Below are positions 1-8,801 of a stretch of 12,658 nt of DNA, piece after piece. The stretch lies in contig JADGJA010000677.1 in assembly GCA_027596035.1 (NCBI GenBank), forward strand, positions 1 through 12,658, read 5' to 3'. The DNA comes from Thoreauomyces humboldtii (lineage: Eukaryota; Chytridiomycota; Chytridiomycetes; Spizellomycetales; Powellomycetaceae). A program made the position numbers and the translations under genes. The notes under the pieces were generated by a model, which was not told the origin of the DNA, did no database searches, and saw only the letters and a list, made by a program, of their open reading frames with translations. The stretch's first letter is position 1; each line of letters starts with the position of its first letter.

Positions 1-312
1 CCCGCGCACTTCGCAGGCTTCGTGAACCTCAGCGACCGCACCCCGGACGAGCTGCGAAACGCGCTGTCCCAGCATCTGAAGTTCACCAAAGCCGTCGCCG
101 ACGCCATCCTCCCCCGGACCCGAGCTGCCCAACTCCGCTCGTCATCGGCTCCCCGATCGTCGTCAAAGATCGCTGCCGCGGCGACCGAGCTCCCGTACGA
201 TGAGGTTGCGAGCATGGCAACCCTCGTCCTCGTGGCGAGAGCCATGCGCCTCCACGGAGAAAACCGTGCTGGCCAGAAGTCGGAGTACAATCATCCTGCA
301 ACACAGATCTGA
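1..312 (+). CDS. 3' end of an unrecognised gene, cut by the left window edge
   Basis: The frame is open from the first base (Pro-Ala-His-Phe-Ala-Gly-Phe-Val) to a TGA at 310-312, giving about 103 residues. The first half looks like real coding sequence: it contains LSDRTPDELRNALSQHLKF and then an amphipathic stretch ending in KAVADAIL. The second half is low-complexity Ser/Arg/Ala (RSSSAPRSSSK) and a short hydrophobic run (ASMATLVLVARAM). No ATG starts it; the GTG at 22 is internal. An acceptor-like TTCGCAG ends at base 16, so the first true exon base could be 17. I recognise no family and propose no function. The tail after about residue 60 could be an unspliced intron or read-through. Confidence 0.4.
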   Translation, partial: PAHFAGFVNLSDRTPDELRNALSQHLKFTKAVADAILPRTRAAQLRSSSAPRSSSKIAAAATELPYDEVASMATLVLVARAMRLHGENRAGQKSEYNHPATQI

Positions 313-452
313 AGCGCTTGTTCGGGTCATTGATCCCGGTGTGAGCACTGATGCTACTTCAAGAATAGGTGCCAATCATGGGGACCGCCAAGGCACATGA
401 TACTCAAAATACGGCATGTGCATACAGCCGGATCTCGTTGCCAGCCGAGTTT

Positions 453-909
453 TCAATCGGTTTCACTGACGGCCTCCAGGGCAAACTCGTGGAAAGTCAT
501 GGTCGCTTGGTGCTCGGGCTCCTCCTGCTCGCTTGAGAAGTCTGAAGTGGAGACGGAAGGTATAGTAGTCGGGCTTTGCTGTCTAGCTGCAAGTAACATG
601 CCAGACAGGATGCGAATGACGATGATTTCGTCAGCCGGCTCGTTGTAGTTGTAGTCTTGCGAGTAAGACACCTTGCCGCAATGCTCAATGCGCAAAAAGG
701 TCCACCAATGCCAGTCAGGACCAGGTCGGTAAAGTCTCGTCAGAGAGATTGAAGTAGAGGCGCCTCACTTCATCGAGCGAGCGAGTAGATGCGGCCATGT
801 TGTGTCTGTGTAAATGCTTCACTGCTGGACTGTGACAGGCAGCCCACCACAGCGTGCTGATTCCGCACACGTCCTCCAGAATGAGCGGAGCAGCGGAGAC
901 CCCAAACAT
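453..909 (-). pseudogene. Protein-like frame with a frameshift, possible relic of a small gene
   Basis: On the minus strand an ATG at 909 opens a frame containing MFGVSAAPLILEDVCGIS and MAASTRSLDEVRRLYFNLSD, which stops at about 715. The +1 frame then takes over without a gap, reading GPDWHWWTFLRIEHCGK and YNYNEPADEIIVIRIL, and ends at 453 after FHEFALEAVSETD. Both halves look like protein (aromatic-rich, few low-complexity residues), and they overlap by about ten codons near 715-745. No GT-AG intron between them would fix the frame: the only candidate, starting GTGAGG, is 33 bases and keeps the same frame. Either this is a decayed gene, there is a one-base error in the sequence, or the two frames are unrelated. 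The family is not recognised. Confidence 0.3.
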
Positions 910-1515
910 GTGTTTACCCCCCCAGGTAAAGGTCCGTGCCAATGGGTGTGGCTCTAGTGCGATATAGCGCGTCACACTGTTGTACCCGTATGCATGCGGG
1001 CGGGGCGGTGAGGTTGCACGAGGGCGGTTTGTTCTCGTTCTCTCGGTGTGTGTGTGTTGCGCCCACCTTTGTTGCCCTTTTTGCTTCCCTTGTCTCTCTC
1101 TTACTGCTGTGCTCTCTCTCTGTTCTCTCCTGTGCCGCCGGCGAACGGACCGCAGAACCGTTGAGCAAACCAAACCTTTTTTTCCCCCCGTAAACCTCTC
1201 CTTCCTCGGCCGTTCCCCTCAGGCATTCCTCCACTCTCTCCATCGCAATTCCCCCCCATTCCCACGGTCTCCTACACCTTTCCACCACCCACCTTGCTTG
1301 TCTCTCGACCTCTCCGTCACGCCTCTGAAGAGGAAAGCCACACATCGGTCCAGGCCAGTGCACAGCGCCCGGATATTTTTCTACCCTCAGCAGTAGTCAC
1401 GGCAAGCATCCTTTGTGTACTGCCAGCTGCATCTCTCGACCCTGGCTCCCTCGCATCCCGTTACGACGTCCCGGCATCTCCTCATAACGGGTTCCAGGCT
1501 GACTATACTACAAGC
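910..1515 (+). promoter_or_regulatory. Promoter and CT-rich leader of the zinc-finger gene
   Basis: This stretch holds no gene I can support. From about 1040 to 1330 the + strand is strongly pyrimidine-rich, with repeated CTCTC blocks and a short (GT)n run near 1046-1057, as is common in fungal core promoters and 5' leaders. There is no clear TATA box. The frame of the downstream gene stays open back to 1294, but it contains no in-frame ATG before 1516, and I see no upstream ATG in any frame between 1294 and 1516. The leader therefore seems free of competing starts. Confidence 0.45.
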
Positions 1516-3691
1516 ATGGCGTTCCTACAGACCATGGCCCACGGAGGCTTTCCAGCTACAGTTCCGTCAATGGCGCAAAAGGGCAATGCAAACTTCGCTC
1601 CACCCTCGCTTCCTTCGTACCAGCAACAGATGTCCCAGCAACCGCCACAGACCGTATACCCGCTCACGCACCCTCTTCACCCATCCAACATATGTCTTCC
1701 GAGCCCCTCCGCCAACCTCTTCGAACGAAGCATGAATGCCATCGTGAGCAACTTCAGAGGTACCATAGCGAACACGGCTTCTCCTCTGGTCAACGGCGCC
1801 AGCATGATGGGCCACGACGGCGCTGCACAGGGACATGGAGATGGAGAGTGGGATTGGGATAGGGATTTTCAGGACGGATATCAGAACGCCGACATGGCCA
1901 GTCAGGACCTGCTAGGTACGGGTGGAGTTTCTAACCAAATCGAGCGTATATCCCCACCCATCGTGCTCATCTATCATGTACTCTCTTGTAGGTCTGTTTG
2001 CGTCGAGCCCCGGATCACATCAGCGTGTAGATAGCGGCAATGCATTGTCACCTTCCACGGCAACCCTGTTCAATTTGGATAACGGCCAGTCGCTCCTGAC
2101 TCCCAACGGATCGTTGCGAAACGATCTCTTCACGTCGCCACAAACGTACGCCAATGATTTCGTGAACTATCAACCTTACGGGGAAGGGGCACTTCCCCTT
2201 GGCGACCCTCAGGACACGACAGAGTTCAAGAACCCCGCCTTTGATTACATCGTCGGATCGTTCCTGGATACCATCGATTCCATGACCCCAGCGACCTCTT
2301 TCAACCTGAATTCGTTCGATGACATCTCCAAACCTGTAAACGATGCTTCGTTTGATGCCTCGAAACCGATCGCCTTCCATCAGGACATGCTGCTGCTGAA
2401 CTTCAACGACGTAGCGGCCAGCATCGCGTTGAAGAAGCAGAACTCCTGGACGACGTCGGACGGAACGGACCTGCAGCACGGGCCCAACCAAGAGATGGTC
2501 GACTACCTGCAGGCATCCAACCAACTGTCTCACGGCGAGCGCCTTCGGTCGAACCACGGATTGGAACGCTCCGATATGGCTCCCAGTCGGCTTTCCCATC
2601 CCACGAGCCCAATACAGAAGCGGGTGCCGCCACGGACCGGTCCCGGCGCTGGGGCTGCGGCAAGCCGCTACTCCCCCAAGCGCACGTTCCAAGCTCAACC
2701 GCAGCACCTTCAGCAGTTTCCGCAACTCAACGGCACATCAGCGCATTCGTCACCTCAGCTCCAGCATCACTCACTGGTGAAAACGCCTTTGCTCCGATCC
2801 CACGGACCACCCTCCAGCCACCTTCAGCAGCACCAACAACAGCAACAGTATCACCAGCAGCAACAGCACGTCATCTACAGTGGCATGCAACATTCGCAAC
2901 AACAACAGCAGCAGCAGCAGCAGCAAAGCCAAGGCATGTCGTCCAACTCCAGCTATCCCGGCTCCACCCTACCCTACCATCCCACCACCACACCCCTGTT
3001 CCCATGTCCGACGCCCAACTGCTCCAAGGTGTTCGCAAAGTACACGGCCCTGACCCACCACCTCCAGACCCACCACGGCGCGCCCGGCGGCGGCAGCAAC
3101 AACAACCACCACCCGGCCTCGTCCACCAGCAGCGCCACAAAGAGCAAACCCTACCACTGCACCATGTGTCCCCAGACCTTCTCGAGGTCCCACGACCTCA
3201 AGCGACACTACTACATCCACACCCACGAGAAGCCCTACAGGTGCAAGAGGTGCTCCAAAGGGTTCAGCCGACGGGACGCTCTGAGGAGACACGAGAAGAG
3301 CGTCGCGGAGGGCAAGAAGGTGCACTGCAGGGACGTGGACGACGGCGACGAGGACGACATGGAGGGCGTCGAGGAGGACGAAGGGGAGTATCCCGACGAT
3401 GCGGACGGACGGAGCAACAGCGGTGGGAACCAGGCGTGGGACGACCCTGGCGGCAGGAGGGAGATGAGCGAGGGTGTGGGAGCTCCCGGTGGTGGTGCTG
3501 GTGGTGGCGCTGGTGGTGGTGCTCCTGGGATGGGCGGCGTGGGGATGGACGGTGTCCCGAGGTCACCGTACGCCGCGGGCGGCGGGAACGCGATGGCGTC
3601 CGGACGGAGGTCCAACAGCGGGAACTCCCAGGGAAGTAGGTCCAGACGAACTTCTGCTAGAGACCTGAGTCTCCTGGGCGATGGGAGTTGA
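1516..3691 (+). CDS. C2H2 zinc-finger transcription factor (two exons, 699 aa)
   Basis: Exons are 1516-1915 and 1992-3691, with a 76-base GT-AG intron (donor GTACGG, acceptor CTTGTAG) that joins ASQDLL-G-LFASSP in frame. The ATG at 1516 is the first in the leader and has A at -3 and G at +4. The first 400 residues are Ser/Pro/Gln-rich and disordered, and glutamine tracts lie at about 410-450 (CAG/CAA repeats). Finger 1 has C472, C477, H490, H494 (C-x4-C-x12-H-x3-H). Finger 2 has C523, C526, H539, H543. Finger 3 has C551, C554, H567, but no His three to five residues later; H578 or C579 would have to be the last ligand. A TxEKPYRC linker joins fingers 2 and 3. An acidic block (about 580-610) and a Gly-rich block (about 630-670) follow, then a basic Ser/Arg tail. 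It is presumably a nuclear, sequence-specific DNA-binding regulator; the fingers do not let me name an orthologue. Confidence 0.93.
1916..1991 (+). other. Spliceosomal intron in the zinc-finger gene
   Basis: The donor is AG|GTACGG and the acceptor TCTTGTAG|GT. The exon frames on the two sides differ and are reconciled only by removing these 76 bases. A CTAAC branch-like site lies at 1931-1935, unusually far (about 56 bases) from the acceptor, so another branch point may be used. Confidence 0.88.
2824..2930 (+). repeat. CAG/CAA trinucleotide tracts encoding polyglutamine
   Basis: Mixed CAG and CAA codons give two glutamine-rich blocks separated by HVIYSGMQHS, within about residues 410-450 of the zinc-finger protein. 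The mix of the two codons argues for selection on glutamine content rather than a recent pure expansion, and it should slow slippage. Confidence 0.85.
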
Positions 3692-4297
3692 GAGTGTTTC
3701 CCTTTTTATTTCCTTTCTGAAGATGCACCTCAAATATCATGATGGACGCAACTTCGAACCACACCCCGCGTGCAAATCGGTGCAAAAAGCCTCCATGGAC
3801 GGACTCTTCTCATTTTGACCATCGCTCCGCGCGCTTGCACATTCCATAGGAATTCCCATACCAGGCTAGACATACCAACTACCGTGCCGGTCGTACTGCT
3901 TGCGATCAGCCGTGTGCCTTCGATTGAGCGCTCACTCAGGAGACCTCGCGATTACGAAAGCTCCTCCCATAGCCAGAATGCGCAGTGAACCCAGATCTCT
4001 CACGCCGCCCAACTTGCTTCGAACAGCTGGACTACTCGGAATTCTCCATGATGCAAGGGCTCAAGAGTACACCTAACACACCTCTACCAAGAGTTTCCTG
4101 TGCGTTTGGGTTAACTTTGCATCTTGGCACGTCACGGAATTTCCAAAGTCCATTCCCGATGGAAACGCGCCGACCTATGCTGGGGGGGTATATCTGTCGA
4201 GAATTGAGGGTGTGGGGAAGTCACAGAGGGAACGACGCGCTGGTAACCAATCAAAATCAAGGGTTCCCAGCACAGCCACTGGGGAAAGCATATAACG

Positions 4298-4315
4298 CAC
4301 ACACACACACACACA
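4298..4315 (+). repeat. (CA)9 microsatellite
   Basis: Nine perfect CA units lie in the intergenic region downstream of the zinc-finger gene. Confidence 0.95.
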
Positions 4316-4420
4316 TCCGGCAAGTTCTTCGGTCACTTTTCTGCACCTTTCCCTCGCTCACCACCACGTTCTCTCTTTGGCAGGTTGTTTTTCCACCCCA
4401 CCGGGCGCTGGTCGCCTTCC

Positions 4421-4450
4421 TGGATCTGGATCTGGACCTGGACTTGGATC
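4421..4450 (+). repeat. Imperfect TGGATC hexamer array (five units)
   Basis: Five tandem units read TGGATC, TGGATC, TGGACC, TGGACT, TGGATC. In one frame they would encode alternating Leu-Asp, but the surrounding frame does not look like a gene. Confidence 0.85.
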
Positions 4451-4792
4451 TTGGACTGCACGGAAGGGATAGGTACGGTTAGGTATGGATATGTCAACCC
4501 CCTCTGTTTGTTTGCCTTGTTTGTTTTGCCTTTTCAGCGGGTGTCGACCCGATGATCATACCGGTATCTGTTTCCTGGCGTGGCTGGCGTGGATTTGCTG
4601 CTCTGCCTGGGGGCAAGCCGGCGTGGGTTGTTCGGGCTCGAAGGAGTCCCGTCAACCTGTCGGTCTTCAGGTGGATGTCGGTTGTCTGTCGGCTGTCGGG
4701 GGCAGGTATTCGGGCGAGGGACCGCTGTCTCTTGATATCATCCAGGCTTTGAGCTACGGTATTACAATCAAGCTCAAACCCTTGATGGTACA

Positions 4793-4928
4793 TGATATCG
4801 CTGCCCCATATTACCCATAGAGAAATTCACTTGCACTTGCATATATGCATGTTTCAATAGTAGAAACACAACCCATCTCGCACCAGCTATCGTGGCTTTC
4901 CGAGGCGATGTGATATCGCTGCCCCATA
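4793..4928 (+). repeat. Pair of 18-base direct repeats
   Basis: The 18-base word TGATATCGCTGCCCCATA occurs at 4793-4810 and again at 4911-4928, 118 bases apart. Each copy is followed within 35 bases by TGCACTTGC. It is probably an old local duplication of about 50 bases with indels. Confidence 0.8.
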
Positions 4929-5559
4929 GAGGACCTGCACTTGCTACCTGGTCTTTGGGAGAGAGCTCGCGATTGCGACAGTTGGGTGATTCCTAGCCTG
5001 GTATGGAGAATCTCGAGGAATGTGCAAGCGCAGCAGCAGCAGCCCGGCGCGTGTTTCCCGAGGATATGCAACCTACGCCTTCTCCTGTTTTCTTGGTACC
5101 GATGATACGATAATGTGATCTCCAATGTTACGACCTTTGGTCCTGAAATAGTGAACAGGAACCTTGATCGGATTTCCCTCAACTCATGTCAACGTTAGCG
5201 TACGAAGGCGGACGCTGGGTGTTTCTACACATCCAAACTGAGATCGGCAACGGGAAGTCATCTTGTATATGACCCACTCGGAATCAGTTCGCTATAGTAC
5301 CAGACCCAAGTTTGCCGTATCTTCGGGCTGAAACTTCGTCCGCACCCATCGGGCGAGAAGTCCTCGAACCGGGTTGCGCAACAGGGCTGACAGGTAGGTC
5401 GTAAGGCTCGAGGACAGTTGGAGGTAGCTAGGGAGAGAGTATCAATCCTTGCCAAGCCTTCGATGACTTCCAAGGCGACGTGCAATGCGTCGTGATTCTC
5501 AAGCGTAGTATGAGGATCGCCCCCTATTCAACGAGTCCAAGTCCACATCATTGAGCCAA

Positions 5560-6266
5560 TCAGGGATTTCCGTCCTCGCTGCGCTGCCGCGTCCATACGC
5601 CGCTTCCCCATCTTCCCTGTCCCAGCATCCCTATCCCGCTATCCTTCGATCTTGCATCCTCCTCGTCATCTCGCTCCTCCTTCCTGGCGCTGGTCCATGC
5701 GTAATCCTCCGTCTCGTAGTCATCAGTCCTCGTCCAGGCCCAACATCCAGTAGGATCGTCGTCCGGGTTCTCGGTCCGTGAAAAATCGACCGGTTCGTCG
5801 CACATGCTGGCTCCCTTCCCGGGAGACGGCGGGGTCGTCATCGTCGTCGTCGGACCCAAACTCGTCGTCAGAGGAGTCAGGACGCGACGAATCCCAGGTG
5901 AAATCGGTCGTGTCGTCGTATCATCTCCTTGCTGAAACGACCGGTGGCCGAGAAGAGAGACCGAGGCTGCGTGACCGCGTCCCTGATCCGGTTCCTGTTA
6001 CTGCGGATCCCGATTCCCAAGCGTGTCCATTGGAACCGTCGTCCGTGGCGACTCCATCCCAGGCGGCGTTGGGGCTGACGGGGTCGGCACCGTACACTTC
6101 GAGGTGAAGCCACTCTTCGTAGTTTTCCATAACATTTGGGTCGAGAGCCAGGTGTTCCTCGAGATCTGGGTGCATGCGACGATTGCCCGTCGCGGGTCCC
6201 ACAAGTCCAATCTGTGGGTCCGTGGCGCCTTCGAAGCGCGTCGGGAGATGGAAATAATCAGGTCTA
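5560..6266 (-). CDS. Unrecognised acidic protein, 3' exons of a minus-strand gene
   Basis: Two exons can be modelled. The upstream exon (about 6266-6002) contains PDYFHLPTRFEGATDPQIGL, MHPDLEEHLALDPNVMENYE and EEWLHLEVYGADPVSPNAAW. A 70-base GT-AG intron (6001-5932; GTAACA...GTTTCAG) leads to the last exon (5931-5560), which ends at a TGA. The C-terminal part is very acidic (KEERDDEEDARSKDSG) and Trp-containing, and looks cytosolic or nuclear; there is no membrane segment. The 5' end is unresolved: an in-frame stop sits at 6274-6272, so an acceptor near 6267-6263 is needed, and I could not connect an upstream exon with confidence. The first third of the last exon also reads well in the unspliced frame (DFTWDSSRPDSSDDEFGSDD), so the intron call or the gene's intactness is uncertain. 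I recognise no family. It lies tail-to-head behind the SH3 gene on the same strand. Confidence 0.45.
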
Positions 6267-6703
6267 GCTCGTCAGGCTGGTGATGTGCGTTGTCTTCCGA
6301 GCCGTCGTCTTTTTGCGCTCCCGCTGCTTGCGGTAGCAGGTGCGTGATTGGGAACGTCTGTGCCGATGACTTCTGGGTACCGGTGCTCGTGATATGAGGC
6401 AATGAGAGATCGAAGTTTTTGTTCGTGCGCCTAGTGCGATCATTTCCGTTAACTTTCTTACAATAAAAGACTGGGAGATTCAAAGACGCGAAATTACCAG
6501 CGCTTCGTCAACATCAACGTCCACATCCCCAGCCAGATACTCATCTCGCAAACATGGCCGAAGGTGCAGTAAGATGGCAGTGATAACCTTCATATTACAA
6601 CGAAACAAATTGACCATTGAAGGATGAATCGACGAAAAGATGAAGACGACTGAGACGACTAGGGTTCTTCTACGCCTGAACAAAACGGCCCAAGGTACCC
6701 CCC

Positions 6704-7792
6704 TCATCTCGACTGCACGAACGATTTTGGGAATATCCCGGACTTTCCACGAAACGTTCCCTTGTACCAGTTTTCGTCCACTAAGAAAAGAATGAAGAGC
6801 ATTACGAAATCGAGTGAATACGCTTGTTTTCCATGCGAGAGGGTTTCTGCTGGGGGAAGGGGGGCGGAGGTGACATCCATCCATCGACTCACCATCCTCC
6901 TGAACCACGACGATGTCTCCCTTCTGGAACCCCAGGTCGCCGTCCTCGGTGGGTACGTGATCCTCGACTGCCACGACGGTTCGCCTCGACAGGGGTCGGG
7001 CGGAGACGGGGGGCGGTGTCGGTGTGGGTGTCGATGATTTGTTCAAAGAAAGGGAGGCGAGGGACATCAATGCCGGAGATGATGCGGTGGATTGGTGCTG
7101 CTGCTGCTGCTGCAGGTGAGGAGAGGCCACGGTGTACGCCTTCTTCAGGGCGCTGGGACTCGGGGCAGGGAATGGTGGGTTCGGGCTCACGGAGCGGGAT
7201 TCTGGAGGCGTGTACTGGTGTTTCGTGATGGAAGGAGAACGACCGGGGAGAGGTGGGGAGATGGTTGAGGATGCGGGAGTGGACAGTCCTGCTGCGCTGG
7301 CGGTGCGAAGGACGCTGTGGGTTGTGAGGTGGGGGATGGGTTGGGATTCGGCGCGGGATGGGATGGGTGGTGATGGTGCTGCTGCATTTGGTTTGCTGTA
7401 CGAGAGATCCGGATACGTGGTTCGAGACACGGGAGCGCTGCTGGGGTGGGAGGCGAGGGGTGCGTTGGGGTCGACGTTCAGACCGTTCTGGGCCAAGGTC
7501 GAGACGAGGAGTTCGAGGGCCTGCGAGGAGATCCAGTTCCGTTGGCTCAAAGCTGAAAGGCGAGGAAAGAAGAATGGGAAGACACACAGTCAATGAGACG
7601 ATAGGGGGAGAAGAAGGACAACGACGTCCCCTTACTTGCGAGGTTTGTCTGTAGGCTCTGCCTGACGTGTTCCCTGTAGGCAGCGTTTCCGTGCTCGTTG
7701 AGGTCGCTGAGGTCTGTGACCTGCTTCTTCTTTCCCTTGCCAACGCTGCCGCCGCTGCTGCCTCCTGAGGAACCCTTTATCCTTGAGAGCAT
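6704..7792 (-). CDS. SH3-domain protein resembling yeast Lsb1/Pin3 (three exons, 297 aa)
   Basis: Exons are 7792-7636, 7552-6893 and 6780-6704. The introns are 83 bases (GTAAGG...TTTCAG) and 112 bases (GTGAGT...TTCTTAG), both phase 1. The N-terminus (MLSRIKGSSGGSSGG...GKGKKKQ) is Gly/Ser/Lys-rich. A helical segment around residues 36-75 (AAYREHVRQSLQTNL, then RNWISSQALELLVSTLAQNG) is followed by a long Pro/Ser-rich linker with a short Gln run. The SH3 domain fills about residues 244-295: EDGDLGFQKGDI, NWYKG (W277) and GIFPKSF (P290) are clear, and the protein ends two residues later. The DGDLG and WYKG words, the C-terminal position and the short helical N-terminus resemble Lsb1/Pin3, which bind the actin-nucleation factor Las17/WASP in yeast. 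A cortical-actin or endocytic adaptor role is therefore likely by family. The ALYDY motif is changed to AVEDH. The ATG chosen is the first after a TATA element about 125 bases upstream. Confidence 0.88.
6781..6892 (-). other. Intron splitting the SH3 domain
   Basis: The donor G|GTGAGT and acceptor TTTTCTTAG join ...VVVQED-V-DENWYKG in frame, restoring an uninterrupted SH3 fold. The 112 bases removed would otherwise break it. Confidence 0.85.
7553..7635 (-). other. First intron of the SH3-domain gene
   Basis: The donor CAA|GTAAGG and acceptor CCTTTCAG|CTT flank 83 bases. Splicing yields QTNLA-T-LSQRNW, joining the start-codon exon to the long second exon. Confidence 0.82.
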
Positions 7793-7916
7793 ATTGCCTT
7801 CCTTGTAAATGTGGGTGCAAAGGTGGGGGTGTGAGATGGAGTGGAGTGGTGCGGTGCCTTTTCTAACTTGGAATGGGGAAGGGAACAGGAAGAGAACTCT
7901 GAGGCACACCACACCC

Positions 7917-7931
7917 CTTTATATGAGTCAT
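7917..7931 (-). promoter_or_regulatory. TATA element overlapping a Gcn4-type bZIP site
   Basis: On the minus strand TATAAAG (7923-7917) lies about 125 bases before the SH3 gene start. Immediately upstream, sharing one base, is the perfect 9-base palindrome ATGAGTCAT (7923-7931), the consensus site of Gcn4/AP-1-type bZIP factors. This suggests that the SH3 gene, or a divergent + strand transcript, responds to such a factor. No expression evidence is available here. Confidence 0.55.
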
Positions 7932-8072
7932 ACGACCGCACGGCTAGCCGCGCTTACGAGCAGCCTCCGTCCACGCCGCAATCGCACTTCATTCACGGGT
8001 CTCCCCTTCGCGGTCTTTGCCATTGCAGTTCAGCGCTGGGAAGAATAAAAGCAACCAAGATCATCGGAGTGA

Positions 8073-8252
8073 ACTTTTGAGGAGATTGAACTTGACAGCA
8101 AGCTCCTTGCCCATCACGTTGCAAGCTTTGCTGACCAATTCAAGATCAAACCAATCCAGGACCAGACCGACGAGGAGTACGGCGACACTTCCTTTCACCC
8201 CATCTACGGGACTCTTGCCCGTCCAATCGTTTCATTGGGGCTGACGAGATGA
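8073..8252 (+). other. Startless protein-like segment, possible exon or gene relic
   Basis: From just after a TGA (8070-8072) to a TGA at 8250-8252 the frame encodes 59 residues with normal protein composition, including TFEEIELDSKLLAHHVASFA, DQFKIKPIQDQTDEEYGDTS and FHPIYGTLARPIVSLGL. There is no ATG. Upstream in the same frame, two stops within 27 bases separate it from another protein-like piece ending FAIAVQRWEE. Downstream, the +1 frame stays open to about 8430. This could be an internal exon with unrecognised splice sites, or part of a decayed gene. The family is not recognised. Confidence 0.35.
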
Positions 8253-8570
8253 CCCGGGGGCTGCTCTTCCTGTTCCCTTGGATGAATGCCTTGACTCGAC
8301 CTTACCTCGCTGTATCTTGCACTGCGGAATCCTGTTGCTATTAGTAGGTTCGCTGTCCAAACCGGCGGAAGCCTTCATCTATCGGCGAAATTGTAACGCC
8401 GGCATCGGGGTGAGAAGCGGGATCTCCTAGTCTTTCCCGCAGTGGTTCAGGAAGCAGGGATGGGGGTTGCAAAGTCCCCTTCAGTTGTGGGCCGTTTGAC
8501 AAAAAAAAAACAATCGGTGTTGGGGCCCCCATCCGAATGGGCGTGAGGCAGGCCACCGGCTCGAGATCGA

Positions 8571-8801
8571 GGAGGTGGACTGCTGTCCACTTGGGAGATA
8601 GATTACGGGCACTGTCCCAGCGACATATGCGAGCGGGACATGTTTGCCGCCCCAATCGTCGAAGGAGCGGCAGGAGCAAGTGTGGCGCAGCAGTTCATAC
8701 GATTCGACAGAACCCTTGAACGTCAATCCCTCTCCCTCAAGCAGGAAACGAGGCTTGCCCTTATCACGGGCATGCCATCTTCTGTCAACAAGAAACTGAC
8801 C
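8571..8801 (+). other. Startless protein-like segment abutting the tRNA-like element
   Basis: The frame containing STWEIDYGHCPSDICERD, MFAAPIVEGAAGASVAQQF and IRFDRTLERQSLSLKQETRL runs into ITGMPSSVNKKLT and then directly into the tRNA-like sequence at 8798, after which its translation loses protein character. An ATG at 8640 lies inside the segment. The coding-like sequence stops where the element begins, which is what an insertion into an older coding sequence would look like. I find no clean target-site duplication. The family is not recognised. Confidence 0.33.

Larger units (their letters stand above)
3692..5559. other. Gene-poor intergenic stretch with simple repeats
   Basis: I see no convincing gene in these 1.9 kb. 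Open frames of 110-165 codons exist (+ strand near 3985-4482 and 4485-4820, - strand near 4811-5182), but their translations are dominated by repeats or lack family character. The stretch contains a (CA)9 microsatellite at 4298-4315, a TGGATC-type hexamer array at 4421-4450, acceptor-like TTTGGCAG ending at 4383 and TTTTCAG near 4537, and an 18-base direct repeat at 4793 and 4911. An unannotated noncoding transcript is possible but not shown. Confidence 0.5.

Noticed and set aside
3004..3639. 211-codon + strand frame overlapping the zinc fingers
   Set aside because: It is a shadow in another frame of the C2H2 exon, rich in Arg/Gly from GC bias.
4298..4315. CRISPR-like or phage feature
   Set aside because: Only simple repeats are present; no spaced repeats, and the window is plainly eukaryotic.
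3985..4482. 165-codon + strand frame
   Set aside because: Its length comes partly from the CA microsatellite (HTHTHI) and the hexamer array (LDLDLD); no family character is visible.
4485..4820. 111-codon + strand frame starting at an ATG
   Set aside because: The first 50 bases look like an intron end (T-rich then TTTTCAG), and the translation has no recognisable pattern.
4811..5182. 123-codon minus-strand frame
   Set aside because: Composition is driven by CAG repeats read as Cys and by basic runs; it overlaps the direct repeats.
5877..6113. 78-codon minus-strand frame inside the acidic-protein gene
   Set aside because: It is a shadow in a third frame, Arg-rich and without continuity into neighbouring exons.
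6889..7743. 284-codon minus-strand frame across the SH3 gene
   Set aside because: It crosses the first intron unspliced and is Pro/Arg/Ser noise opposite the real reading frame.
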